Both the position numbers and the translations under genes were made by a program. The notes below the pieces were generated by a model. The model had not been told where the DNA came from. It worked only from the letters and a program-made list of their open reading frames with translations, and searched no databases. From assembly GCA_026645815.1 (NCBI GenBank), contig JAPKMR010000008.1, forward strand, positions 44,338 to 108,337: a stretch of DNA of 64,000 nt, given 5' to 3'. The stretch is from Anaerolineae bacterium (lineage in GTDB: Bacteria; Chloroflexota; Anaerolineae; B4-G1; SLSP01). Shown here one piece after another: positions 10,794-19,678 of the stretch. The first letter of the stretch is position 1. Each line of letters opens with the position of its first letter.

Positions 10794-11419
10794 GCAAAGA
10801 ACTCCGTTTCCAGCAGCTCACAGAGTGTGTGATACAGTGCTTGATGCCCGCTTTGTACTGCTGCCACGCTTGTACGCGGTACATAGAGGGTCACATCGCA
10901 AAGTGGGGGCATGGCGCCGCCCGTTGCGCCGGTAAAGCCTAGTGTCCACACTCCGCGTGCCCGCGCCACTCGCAGCGCATGCAGCACGCTGACCGAGACG
11001 CCGGAGACGCTCAGCGCCCACAGCACATCACCTGGACGCCCATAGCCATAAACCTGCTGGGCAAACATCATATCCGCGGCGACATCGTTGGCAAAGGCAG
11101 TCATCAGGGCGACCTGGCTAACGAGTGAGATTGCCGGCAAGGCGCCCTGTAAGTGTTCTGCCAGATAGGTCCCTTCACCGGGGTAAGCCTCGCATAGTTT
11201 CTCGTGCGCTGCCCGTGGTATAGCGCGCGGTAGCAGATACCCTTTCATCAGTTCGCCCACGATATGTTCGCTATCGGCGGCGCTGCCGCCATTGCCGCAG
11301 ACCAGCACCTTGCCTCCTGCTCGATAACTATTGCGCAGTAGAGCAAAAGCGCGCTCCAAATTCGGCAGGCATGGCGCCAGATCCGGGTTTTCAATAAGCA
11401 GAGTTTCAATCGCTTTCAT
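10790..11419 (-). CDS. SIS domain protein (phosphoheptose-isomerase-like)
   Basis: A 209-residue SIS-fold phosphosugar-binding protein. The N-terminal part carries VLVCGNGGSAADSEHIVGEL, the hallmark of the GmhA (sedoheptulose 7-phosphate isomerase) group. The second phosphosugar loop is LSVSGVSVSVLHAL. GmhA-like proteins isomerise or bind ketose phosphates. In a glycan operon it may act on another sugar phosphate. The ATG at 11419 is chosen because a GAGGT site precedes it and the protein then begins at the usual place. The longer frame upstream lies inside the previous gene, which it overlaps by 14 bases. It overlaps the ROK kinase by 4. Confidence 0.8.
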   Translation of the reverse strand: MKAIETLLIENPDLAPCLPNLERAFALLRNSYRAGGKVLVCGNGGSAADSEHIVGELMKGYLLPRAIPRAAHEKLCEAYPGEGTYLAEHLQGALPAISLVSQVALMTAFANDVAADMMFAQQVYGYGRPGDVLWALSVSGVSVSVLHALRVARARGVWTLGFTGATGGAMPPLCDVTLYVPRTSVAAVQSGHQALYHTLCELLETEFFA

Positions 11420-12371
11420 GTGGATATACCTCACTTTCGCGCCAGACTTTGAGCATGAGTTCGTAGCTCGCCAGCGGCATTCCGGTGTAAATGCAATTGC
11501 TGGTCGAGAATATATAACCCCCACCTGGTGATCCGTGTTGTAGAGCATAGCTTGCGGAGGCAACAATCTCCTCTGGCGTGCCGGTATCCAGCAACCCGCA
11601 GTTCACGTTGCCGATAAGGCAGACGCGGTCCCCATAGCGGCGCTTGACCTCCGCAATATCTACACCCGCCTGCGGATCGAGGGAGTGTAGCGCGTGTGGG
11701 TTTGCCTGTACCAGTTGGTCAATGATGGGCATGATGTTCCCGTCGGTGTGTTTGATGGTGTAAAAACCCATGTCCCTATACGCCTGAATCAGCTGTGCCA
11801 GATAGGGGGTGATGAACTCGGCAAATTGGCTGGGACGCAAAAAGGGTCCGGTGTTGAAGCAATAATCGGAACAGAGCGCGAAGCCATCCAGCCCACCTGC
11901 ACGTTGATAGAACTCCGCGCGTTCCAGTGCTTTGTGTACCCGTGCTGCCGCCTCAGCTTTCAATTGCTCTGGCTCATCTACCAGGCGATAGCAGAATTGC
12001 GCCATCTCATTGCCTGGGGGAATGCTAAAGGTTGCATCGCCATGGAGCATGAGGAAATAGCGATCCCCTGTTCTCTCCCGGATGAGGTCAATGATGCGGC
12101 GGGTTTCCTCGGGGCGTCCTGGGTTGGGGTGGATTAAAATCGCGCTGTGTTCGTAGCGCTCCGCTGTAGCAATGAAGAGATTCGCCATATCCTCCCGGTG
12201 CAGCTGCCGTTCGCTTTCTTCCATTTGCAGCCATTGCTCGTAATTGCGGTGTGATGGATGCACCTTGCCAAAGGCTTCCATGGTGAGGAAGAACACCAGC
12301 TCGAAGTGTGGCACACGCCCGTTCAGAGGACGGCGTTCGAGTGCCGCGCTGAAACGCTCACGCGGGGTCAT
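11406..12371 (-). CDS. Uroporphyrinogen-decarboxylase-like (UroD/MtaA family) protein
   Basis: A 321-residue TIM-barrel protein of the UroD superfamily, which also includes corrinoid and coenzyme M methyltransferases. The start MTPRERFSAALERR and the late motif YIFSTSNCIYTGMP are typical. True heme-pathway HemE is about 340-350 residues and has different N-terminal Arg motifs, and no other heme gene is near. Homologues of this type recur in sugar-utilisation clusters, and their reaction is not established. The ATG at 12371 has an AAAGGAGG site 6 bases ahead and overlaps the end of the kinase gene by 14 bases. Confidence 0.75.
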   Translation of the reverse strand: MTPRERFSAALERRPLNGRVPHFELVFFLTMEAFGKVHPSHRNYEQWLQMEESERQLHREDMANLFIATAERYEHSAILIHPNPGRPEETRRIIDLIRERTGDRYFLMLHGDATFSIPPGNEMAQFCYRLVDEPEQLKAEAAARVHKALERAEFYQRAGGLDGFALCSDYCFNTGPFLRPSQFAEFITPYLAQLIQAYRDMGFYTIKHTDGNIMPIIDQLVQANPHALHSLDPQAGVDIAEVKRRYGDRVCLIGNVNCGLLDTGTPEEIVASASYALQHGSPGGGYIFSTSNCIYTGMPLASYELMLKVWRESEVYPHESD

Positions 12372-13764
12372 AGCTTGCCTCCTTTGCAATATTGCCTGTT
12401 GCAGTTTGGAAAGTGTGGGCTGTAGTCTCTTGTTTGCTACCCGCCTCGCGCAAATGCGCGGCGGCTTCCGCCAGAAAGGTGGGGGTGCCGAAGCTGCCGG
12501 ATTTGAGCACGAGCAACAATGCCCGCTTTCCCACGGTCTGGCAAGAGGGCAACCCAGGCTGGATTTCCTCTAAGATGCGCAACCGGGTCACGCCCAGGCG
12601 CGCACAGATGGCGGCGGAAGTATCTCCACCAGCAATTGCTAGCCGGTCCAGCGGCGTCTCGTTGACGAGTGTTGCTGTCAGATTCGCCAGCGTGCCCGAG
12701 ACAAGACGCGAGACTTCGACCGTGTCAAGCCCGCGGCGTGCGCCTGCCTTTCGGGCTATGGCGACGCTTTTGGGGGCGTTGGCGGCATAGAGTAGCGCAT
12801 CTTCACCTTGACGGAGGCTTGCCGTCAGGGCGGTTTGTGCCGCTGACAGCATCTCCGTGCGCGTTGCTGCATCAAAGAGTTGATGCGGATCCAGCTCCCA
12901 GGTACAAATGCCCAGTCTCTGCAAGTGTTGGATTTGTGCTGCGGTCTGTGGCATCAGGCTGCCGGAGACAATGAGCACACCGGCGCCGGAACGGGCTGGA
13001 AGATTCGCAACCGGACGCGGGGACAGGTTTCCCCACACGTGCGGCAGTTCCTCCCCCAACGCTGAACTGCCACAAAAGACGCGGCAATCGTGCGTGGCGG
13101 CAGCGATGGTTGCCAGGGAACTCTGATCCACCACATCAAAAAGCAGGTAATTGTAGTGCTTGCACTGCGCAGCGATATACTGCCGCAATACGGCTGTGCC
13201 TTGGGCGATGATGGTATGATCTACCAGCGTGACTTTTCGCCGGGTCTGGCTTTGCAGAACCGTCACCAGGTTGGATTCCGTCAGTGGATGTATGGGGTCG
13301 TTGCGGAACTCCGATTGTGCGAGGGGCACGCCGCGCACATAGTGGATGCCGTTGATGGTCTGCCGGCCGTTTTTGGGAAAACCCGCGACGACGATGGCGA
13401 AGTCTTCTCCCAGAGCATCGAGCATGGCGTCGAACTCCACGCCAATGTTGCCGCGGAATACAGAGCACGTCTTTTTGAAAAAATGTCGTGCCCCTGCTGC
13501 TTCCAGGTCGCGAGTGGCGGCATAGACTTTGGCATAAGCCACCTCTGGCGTATCAAAGCGCGAGTCGGTGTCTAGAATGCTGACATCTGGTTCGCGCAAG
13601 ACCGTTATATCTGCGACTGCTCCTGGAATTTGGTAGGAGAACACATCCGTCAGGTAACCTGCCTTGGCGGTCATGCTGCCAATGTCGTTAGCGCCGGTAA
13701 TATCATCGGCGACGACTCCCAGGATGGGGTCGCGAGTGGTAGGGGTGGTGTCCTTCGTTTGCAT
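12358..13764 (-). CDS. Four-carbon acid sugar kinase family protein (DUF1537)
   Basis: A 468-residue member of the DUF1537/OtnK-DtnK family. The N-terminal motif VVADDITGANDIG and the C-terminal nucleotide-binding motif AIAGGDTSAAIC are present. Characterised members phosphorylate D-threonate, D-erythronate or the 2-oxo-tetronates. A class II aldolase gene lies directly upstream, the usual partner that decarboxylates the phosphorylated product to dihydroxyacetone phosphate. The ATG at 13764 is used because it is the first Met before the conserved start. A TTG at 13842 would add 26 weakly convincing residues and overlap the upstream gene. Confidence 0.78.
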   Translation of the reverse strand: MQTKDTTPTTRDPILGVVADDITGANDIGSMTAKAGYLTDVFSYQIPGAVADITVLREPDVSILDTDSRFDTPEVAYAKVYAATRDLEAAGARHFFKKTCSVFRGNIGVEFDAMLDALGEDFAIVVAGFPKNGRQTINGIHYVRGVPLAQSEFRNDPIHPLTESNLVTVLQSQTRRKVTLVDHTIIAQGTAVLRQYIAAQCKHYNYLLFDVVDQSSLATIAAATHDCRVFCGSSALGEELPHVWGNLSPRPVANLPARSGAGVLIVSGSLMPQTAAQIQHLQRLGICTWELDPHQLFDAATRTEMLSAAQTALTASLRQGEDALLYAANAPKSVAIARKAGARRGLDTVEVSRLVSGTLANLTATLVNETPLDRLAIAGGDTSAAICARLGVTRLRILEEIQPGLPSCQTVGKRALLLVLKSGSFGTPTFLAEAAAHLREAGSKQETTAHTFQTATGNIAKEASYDPA

Positions 13765-13820
13765 GGGCGAATTCTCTTGCACAGTCACGGTTTTTGAATC
13801 ATGCACCGGTGTAGTTATTG

Positions 13821-14498
13821 CTACCGGTTCCTGGTCAACCAACGCCTTCGCGGGCGGTACCCGCTGTGCTCCAGAAAATCGGTCACTTGGTCAGATGCGA
13901 CCGGTCGCATAGGAAGCGCTGCGCTGTGTGCCAGTAAAGCCATCCGGCAGGCTAATTCCAGCGTGTGAAGGCCTGCCAGCGCCTCCTGAATGTTGGTGTC
14001 GTAGACCAGGACGCCGTGATTTTCCAGCAGCAACACATTCGCCGTCAGGGCTTGCGCTCCCACTGCCTCTGCGAGCGCCGCCGAACCCGGGTGGCAATAC
14101 GGCACGCGGGCAACTCGCTCCAGGTAATACATGCCTTCCACGAACCAGTCCGAGGGCACCGCTATTTGCGCGGCTGAAACCAGGGTGCTGTGTAATGGGG
14201 AGGCGTGCAACACTGCATTGATCTCCGGACGCAGGGCGTAGATGGCGCGATGCATGGGGGCCTCTTTCGAGGGGCGTTGTCCCTGCGGGTGGGTATAGCT
14301 GCCATCGAAGGCGCATTCCACGAAATCCGACTCCTCCAGATTGCCCAAAAAAGCGCCCGTAGCGGTAATCAGAAAGCGCTCCGGTCCAACGCGTGTGCTG
14401 AGATTGCCGGAATTAGCCCACGTGAGCTCGTTTGCCAGCAGGTATTTCCCGGCGTCCTGCAAACCGCACCGCGCTGTGGCGCTAATGAGATGGGTCAT
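13821..14498 (-). CDS. Class II aldolase/adducin family protein (OtnC/FucA-like)
   Basis: A 225-residue zinc aldolase-fold protein. The substrate-binding NSGNLSTR, the general-base region KEAPMHRAIY, the zinc pair in VLHASPLHS and the third ligand in LLENHGVLV are all visible. The family includes L-fuculose-phosphate aldolase, ribulose-phosphate 4-epimerase and 3-oxo-tetronate 4-phosphate decarboxylase (OtnC). Next to a DUF1537 kinase, the OtnC-type decarboxylation to dihydroxyacetone phosphate is the best guess. The start codon overlaps the stop of the GH2 gene by 4 bases. Confidence 0.8.
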   Translation of the reverse strand: MTHLISATARCGLQDAGKYLLANELTWANSGNLSTRVGPERFLITATGAFLGNLEESDFVECAFDGSYTHPQGQRPSKEAPMHRAIYALRPEINAVLHASPLHSTLVSAAQIAVPSDWFVEGMYYLERVARVPYCHPGSAALAEAVGAQALTANVLLLENHGVLVYDTNIQEALAGLHTLELACRMALLAHSAALPMRPVASDQVTDFLEHSGYRPRRRWLTRNR

Positions 14499-17116
14499 GC
14501 TTCCTCCTTAGAAAAGGGTGGTGCAATATGGATAAGCGGTGTATTCCAGCTACTGATATCGAGCGTACGGATGGTTTCGGGAACACTGTGCCACGTGAGC
14601 GTCACACTGCGGCGCTCGCCTGGGAAGAGCGAGAAATGATTGGCATCGAAACGTGCGCTACCGCTTGACTCTGGGGCGCGGGCATCCTCTAGCCAGATGA
14701 AGAGCGCCGTTGCTGCTCCCGTGTTGGTCAGTGTGATGCTCCAGTGGGTCTCCAGTTTTTCGCAGGTACTGGCTACTGTTGTTGCGGGTACGGCGAAGAG
14801 CGGCGCGAGGTTCTCCGTTCGGCTGAAGATATAGCGATTTGCCGAAAGCAGGGCGCCATCGCTTTTCTTGAGCGTCAAATCGAGGAAGAAGATATCTTCT
14901 CTTAATTGCTCTAGATCGAATGCGATTGCTGCGAGGCGTGTGGCAGCATTGGCGGCAGCGCTCACAGCGGCTTCTTTTGCTGCGTAGGCTGTGCCGCTTG
15001 CACCGGTGATATTCCATGAAAGGATACCTTTCACGGCGTCGAGCTCCGAGTTTGAAGCCCAAATCTCCGCCTCGAAGATTGATTCTCCCGCCCAGGCTTG
15101 CCGGTCGAAGCGGGCAGCGATATGCACCGGTTCATAGGCTTGTGCCACAGCGTAGTAGGCGGGTTTGGGGCGGGCAAAATAATCTACCGCGGAGGTGCAG
15201 GCAGCCATGGGATAGGGTTCATTGAATTGCCAGGGTAGGGTGCCGCTGTTGTGCCATTTGCGGCGCCGGTCAGCCTCGATGGCGTAGCGTAAGCCATCCG
15301 CTTGCATGAACTGTGTGGCGCGCACGGCGGTTGCCACATCGGGAAGGGCGCCAAAGATACTTTCCCACATGGGTGTTTTCACCCACCAGGCTGCCGAATG
15401 CATCCAGAGTGGATTATCCAGGCTAAGTGGCGATTGGTGCTCCGGCGCGATGACGGTATCCAGTGTGCGCCGGTTAGTGATGCCCTCTACGCCAAACTCT
15501 GAATGGAGCAGGGATTGTCCGGCATTGTAGAGCGTGAAGTGTTGCGTGAGTCCCTGGTGTTCCCAAGGTCCGTGTACATCGTGCATCCCCAGCGGATTGC
15601 GCGCAATTGTTTCCAATCCATTGCCGAATTCTGGTCCCGAGGATGAGGTCGGAAGCCAGTGCCGGTCGGGGTCAAGCCGGGCAACAGTGGCGCGCAGCGC
15701 TGCGAGTACTGGATGCGCCTCATCCAGTGGCCTATCTGGAGCGGACATCAGCTCGTTGCCGCCACACCAGAGTGCCAGCGCGGGGTGGTTGCGTTTGCGA
15801 GGGATGATGCTGGCGGCTTCGCGCAGCAGCATGGCAACAAAGGCCTCGTCCTGTGGGGGAATATTATCTATGCCTGAGCTGGATTGGATGAATTCCTGCC
15901 AGACCAACAAGCCCATTTGGTCGCAGAGGGTGTAGAAGTTCTCTTTTTCTATCAGGCCTCCGCCCCAGACCCGGAGCAGGTTCACATGTGCCCTTTGCGC
16001 CAGCGTGAGGAGTTCCTCCAGTTTGGCAGGACGTTCTACACCATAGAGGGCATCGAGCGGTACCCAGTTCCACCCTTTGATAAAACACTTGCGTCCGTTG
16101 ACGGTGAGGGTATAGTTGCGCGCCGTTGGGTCGGGTGTGTCGTTGGGGATAAAGGTGATACGGCGGATACCAAAGGTCACACTGCGGCTATCCGAGATGG
16201 ATTCGGGGGTGGTGTGCATCTCGGCGACAGTGATTTCTGCGGTGTAGAGCGGTTGTGCGCCGTAGCCATTGGGCCACCACAATTGTGGTTCGGCGATAGC
16301 GGTTTTCAGTGCGAGCTGCGTTTTGCCCTGCTGTAGATGATATTGGTTGCATTGCGCGGCGACTTCCACCCCCTGCGGGTCCAGCAGCGTGAGGGTGATG
16401 GCGACCGCGGTAGCCTGTGTCGAATCCAGAGCGAGTTCCGTTGTGATGCTGGCGTTGTCGTAATCGGCATTCAACTGTGGGCGGACCCACACATCTTCAA
16501 GGCGAATGGCGCCCGTGAAATCCAGATGGACGCTATCCCAGATTCCCAGGTGCACCATCCGTGGACAGAAATCCCACCAGTAATTCATGCGGGTTTTATG
16601 GGTGCGCACCAGGCTTGTTCGCCCGATTTGCGGTTGCTCTAGTGGCGCGGGTTCGAGAACCACGGCGAGCAGGTTCTCTCCGTCATAGTGCAATTTGTCG
16701 CTAACCTCGAAGGTGGCGGGTATGAACATGCTGCGGTGCGTCCCCAACTCCTCACCATTGAGGAAGATATGCGCCTCAAAATCCAATCCTTCGAAACATA
16801 GACGTGCTTGTCGTTCACGGAGTGTTTCATCAACCACAAAAGTCTTTTTGTAGACCCAGCTGCGTTGCGCAGCCCACTCACTACCCAGGCTGTTGCGCTC
16901 GAAGGTCGGGTTGGGGATTTCGCCCGCCTGCCACAGATCATGCTGCACGCTGCCGGGCACAGTTGCCGGTATCCACCCACGGGTATCCCGACTGCTGGGC
17001 TTGTGCGCCGCGCGCATTCGCCAGTCAAGCCCCAAATATGGCTTGCAGTGCCAGTCGTTACCGTCAAGAGAAAGCGTACGGGTCATGGTGGGCACTTTTT
17101 CCCCCAGGTTGGTCAT
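14495..17116 (-). CDS. GH2 beta-mannosidase
   Basis: An 873-residue GH2 enzyme, the usual size for bacterial and animal-type beta-mannosidases (820-900). The sugar-binding domain (about 20-200) holds WIPATVPGSVQHDLW, typical for beta-mannosidases. The barrel carries the acid/base Glu in WCGGNELM (E455) and the nucleophile in LHSEFGVEG (E540). There is no signal peptide. It removes terminal beta-mannosyl residues, for example the core mannose of N-glycans or beta-mannan ends. Its ATG overlaps the preceding alpha-mannosidase stop (ATGA). A second Met at residue 11 is an alternative start. Confidence 0.88.
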   Translation of the reverse strand: MTNLGEKVPTMTRTLSLDGNDWHCKPYLGLDWRMRAAHKPSSRDTRGWIPATVPGSVQHDLWQAGEIPNPTFERNSLGSEWAAQRSWVYKKTFVVDETLRERQARLCFEGLDFEAHIFLNGEELGTHRSMFIPATFEVSDKLHYDGENLLAVVLEPAPLEQPQIGRTSLVRTHKTRMNYWWDFCPRMVHLGIWDSVHLDFTGAIRLEDVWVRPQLNADYDNASITTELALDSTQATAVAITLTLLDPQGVEVAAQCNQYHLQQGKTQLALKTAIAEPQLWWPNGYGAQPLYTAEITVAEMHTTPESISDSRSVTFGIRRITFIPNDTPDPTARNYTLTVNGRKCFIKGWNWVPLDALYGVERPAKLEELLTLAQRAHVNLLRVWGGGLIEKENFYTLCDQMGLLVWQEFIQSSSGIDNIPPQDEAFVAMLLREAASIIPRKRNHPALALWCGGNELMSAPDRPLDEAHPVLAALRATVARLDPDRHWLPTSSSGPEFGNGLETIARNPLGMHDVHGPWEHQGLTQHFTLYNAGQSLLHSEFGVEGITNRRTLDTVIAPEHQSPLSLDNPLWMHSAAWWVKTPMWESIFGALPDVATAVRATQFMQADGLRYAIEADRRRKWHNSGTLPWQFNEPYPMAACTSAVDYFARPKPAYYAVAQAYEPVHIAARFDRQAWAGESIFEAEIWASNSELDAVKGILSWNITGASGTAYAAKEAAVSAAANAATRLAAIAFDLEQLREDIFFLDLTLKKSDGALLSANRYIFSRTENLAPLFAVPATTVASTCEKLETHWSITLTNTGAATALFIWLEDARAPESSGSARFDANHFSLFPGERRSVTLTWHSVPETIRTLDISSWNTPLIHIAPPFSKEEA

Positions 17117-19575
17117 TCCGTCCCCCGCTGTTCCAGCAGGTTTACCTCTACGGTCGGCAAGGCTGGATTGCGAGGGATGCGGAAGGTCTTGATTTCATAG
17201 GGATCGAAATTGGCAGTGATGACACGTCCCCACCTGGGCAGATGCAGCCGTGTATGGGTCGCTGCGCCGGTGCTCTCGTATGCCCGTAGGATCAAGTCGC
17301 CTGTGATGGGATCGTCATCTTCAGCCCGCTTGATCACAGAGATGATGATGTTTGCGGCGTCGCTGTGCGCAAAGGAGGCTGTGAGTGGCAATGTCCCTTG
17401 TGGGCGCCCCGTGGCAATCAGCGCAAAGGGTCCGCAGTTGATCTCTGCTGCTTGCTGTACGACGCTGCTATACCCGGCAGCGGCGCTCTCCTCCCAACTA
17501 CCCTGGTGTGGAAACAGGCTGTAGTTGAAGTGCTGCTCGCCCTGGTCAATGAATGCGTAATCCTGATCGGGGTCCGGTTCTACCGGCATGTGATGGGCGT
17601 AGATAGGACTGCGCAGCACGGTCAACCCGATATCACGGACCGTTACATCCACGCTGTATTTGCCATCGTTGAGCACGCTCAAGCCATAGCGGGTGTCATT
17701 GGCGCGCGATGTACCGGAAACGTCTACCCAGCCCTGCATGGGTTCTTCATCACCATCAGCGCAGCGTTCAAGTGCGCCATACGGGATTTCCGATGTGATC
17801 TTCATGAATTTCACATTCACGGGAAAGCGCAATTTGAGCATCTTGAAGTGTTCATGCCAATCCACTTTGACCTGTACATCTACCCGGTCGAGTTCCCGGT
17901 AGAGCGTGAAATCTTGTATCAATCGCGATTTGCCCCAGGCGCTCTCGACGCGTAGCACAGCCTTGACGGGACCGCTTTCCACAATCTGCATTCGTTGCAG
18001 CTCGAACTCTCCACAGACCTGATCGAAGCGGAAGCAGTTGTGTCCCCACGTATCGCTGGGGTCGTTGATCACGACGGGACGCGCTGCGGGACCTGCCAGC
18101 ACCTCCAGATCAGCCACTTTGTCGTAGAGACTCAAGAGGAAACCCGTTTCCGGATCGAACGTGAGGCGCAGGTGATCGTTCTCCAGCATTGTATCGCTGA
18201 ATTGAACCGGCGTGACGTCCGGTTGGTGTCCCTCTGTCACCAGACGATAGACCCGGTAACCTAGCGGCGGCAGCTCCGCCACAAAGCTCAGCCGGTCGCG
18301 ACCGCCTGCTGTTGCCCAAGAGCGTACACGCTGCATGGCTACCGGTGCGCCATTTTCATCGGTGAGGGCATTGCCCGGTTTGAGCGCGCCGATTTCCAGT
18401 TCGACATTGGCTTTCAGCGCCCAGGCGTGCGGGTTGAAGACGACGATGGGCTTGACGCCTGCCTCATGGGGAATCGCCATGGACCATGCCAGGGATTGCA
18501 CCGCATCATTGAAGGCGCGGTCAGCGATGGCGAGGGCTTCGCCGTAGAGCGCGCGGGCATCTTCATAGGCGGCTTCGAGACTGGTGCCCGCCATGATGTC
18601 GTGGAATTGATTGAAGAGCACGGCGCGCCAGGCGCGTTCGAAATCGGCGGGATAGGGTTGCCCGGTGGCCCAGGCGGCGATTGCCGCCCAGGTTTCGGCG
18701 CGCAACAATGCCTGTTCTGCCTGACGATTCCAGCGTTTCATGCCTGAATGCGCCGCATAACAACCGCTGGCGTGATTCTGAAGTTCATCACGCACGACAG
18801 GCAGGGTCCAATTTTTCGCTACGACTGCATCGAAGAACGCTCCTAGTGTGCTGAACTTGAGCTGCGGCATATCGGCTAACTCATTCAGCCGGTGAATACT
18901 GGCGATATTTTCCTGAGTGGGACCACCGCCGTGATTCCCGACGCCGTAGAAGCAAGCGAATTCGTCAACGGGCGCTTTCATCTCAGCCGCACAGCGCCGG
19001 GCGTGAATTTCCACATCCTTGCCCCAACTGAGGTATTCGAAGGGGATACGGAAAGCCAGCACCCGTGACCCATCCGGCGCCTCCCACCAGAAGAGCCGTC
19101 CTGGCATGCCTTTTTCCTGTGGGCTGGGCCTGAGAAAGACGTAGAAATCCAACCCCGCTTTCTTGAGCAGCTGCGGGAGCATGGCGTGATGTCCAAAGCT
19201 ATCCGCATTATAGCCCACACGAGCAGCGACGCCGAATTTCTCCAGGAAGTAGCGCTGCCCATAGAGGGCTTGCCGCACAAAGGATTCCCCGCCGGGAAGG
19301 TTGCAATCGGGTTCCAACCACCATCCGCCAGCGAGCTCCCAACGTCCTTCGGTAACCCGCTTTCGAATTTCCTCGAACATGCCGGGATCCACGCGCTCAA
19401 CCCAGCTGTAGAAGACCGCTGAACTTGCGGTGAAGCAAAACTCTGAATCCTCGTTCATCCGGTCCAGTGCGGAACGGAAGGTCGCCAGCACTTCTTGGAA
19501 TCCCTCATGCCATTGCCAGAGCCATACTGGGTCTATGTGTGCGTTGCCAATCATGTGTAGAGTTCGATGTTTCAT
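17113..19575 (-). CDS. GH38 alpha-mannosidase (short form)
   Basis: An 820-residue GH38 enzyme that begins directly with the barrel: zinc residues H13 and D15 in MIGNAHIDPVWLWQW and nucleophile D125 in YNADSFGH. It lacks the 250-residue N-terminal domain of the other GH38 in the operon (6578-9775) and resembles the MngB/YbgG-like bacterial group. Some of that group act on mannosylglycerate-type or phosphorylated substrates. The ATG at 19575 is preceded by AGGAG at 8 bases. An upstream reading extension shows no family similarity. It is translationally coupled to the GH2 gene. Confidence 0.88.
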   Translation of the reverse strand: MKHRTLHMIGNAHIDPVWLWQWHEGFQEVLATFRSALDRMNEDSEFCFTASSAVFYSWVERVDPGMFEEIRKRVTEGRWELAGGWWLEPDCNLPGGESFVRQALYGQRYFLEKFGVAARVGYNADSFGHHAMLPQLLKKAGLDFYVFLRPSPQEKGMPGRLFWWEAPDGSRVLAFRIPFEYLSWGKDVEIHARRCAAEMKAPVDEFACFYGVGNHGGGPTQENIASIHRLNELADMPQLKFSTLGAFFDAVVAKNWTLPVVRDELQNHASGCYAAHSGMKRWNRQAEQALLRAETWAAIAAWATGQPYPADFERAWRAVLFNQFHDIMAGTSLEAAYEDARALYGEALAIADRAFNDAVQSLAWSMAIPHEAGVKPIVVFNPHAWALKANVELEIGALKPGNALTDENGAPVAMQRVRSWATAGGRDRLSFVAELPPLGYRVYRLVTEGHQPDVTPVQFSDTMLENDHLRLTFDPETGFLLSLYDKVADLEVLAGPAARPVVINDPSDTWGHNCFRFDQVCGEFELQRMQIVESGPVKAVLRVESAWGKSRLIQDFTLYRELDRVDVQVKVDWHEHFKMLKLRFPVNVKFMKITSEIPYGALERCADGDEEPMQGWVDVSGTSRANDTRYGLSVLNDGKYSVDVTVRDIGLTVLRSPIYAHHMPVEPDPDQDYAFIDQGEQHFNYSLFPHQGSWEESAAAGYSSVVQQAAEINCGPFALIATGRPQGTLPLTASFAHSDAANIIISVIKRAEDDDPITGDLILRAYESTGAATHTRLHLPRWGRVITANFDPYEIKTFRIPRNPALPTVEVNLLEQRGTE

Positions 19576-19577
19576 GT

Positions 19578-19596
19578 AATAACTCCTGGTGTTATT
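19578..19596 (-). promoter_or_regulatory. Small hairpin around the GH38 ribosome site
   Basis: Six-base arms 19578-19583 and 19591-19596 pair around a loop that holds most of the AGGAG ribosome site of the GH38 gene. The stem is AT-rich and weak, so a regulatory effect on translation is only possible. It lies in the 103-base gap after the double-MBL gene, one of the larger gaps in the operon. Confidence 0.25.
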
Positions 19597-19678
19597 GCGG
19601 GTCACAGTTTGGTAACTGCCTTGCCTGCTTCCCGTTCTCTCATGTGTTTCTACTTGTCCTGTCTTTCGCTTTATCGCC

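Noticed and set aside
11420..11566. N-terminal extension of the SIS protein
   Set aside because: It lies within the UroD-like gene and shows no similarity to SIS proteins. The ATG at 11419 has a proper ribosome site.
11406..12371. HemE of heme synthesis
   Set aside because: Shorter than HemE, lacks its N-terminal pattern, and sits inside a sugar operon with no other heme gene.
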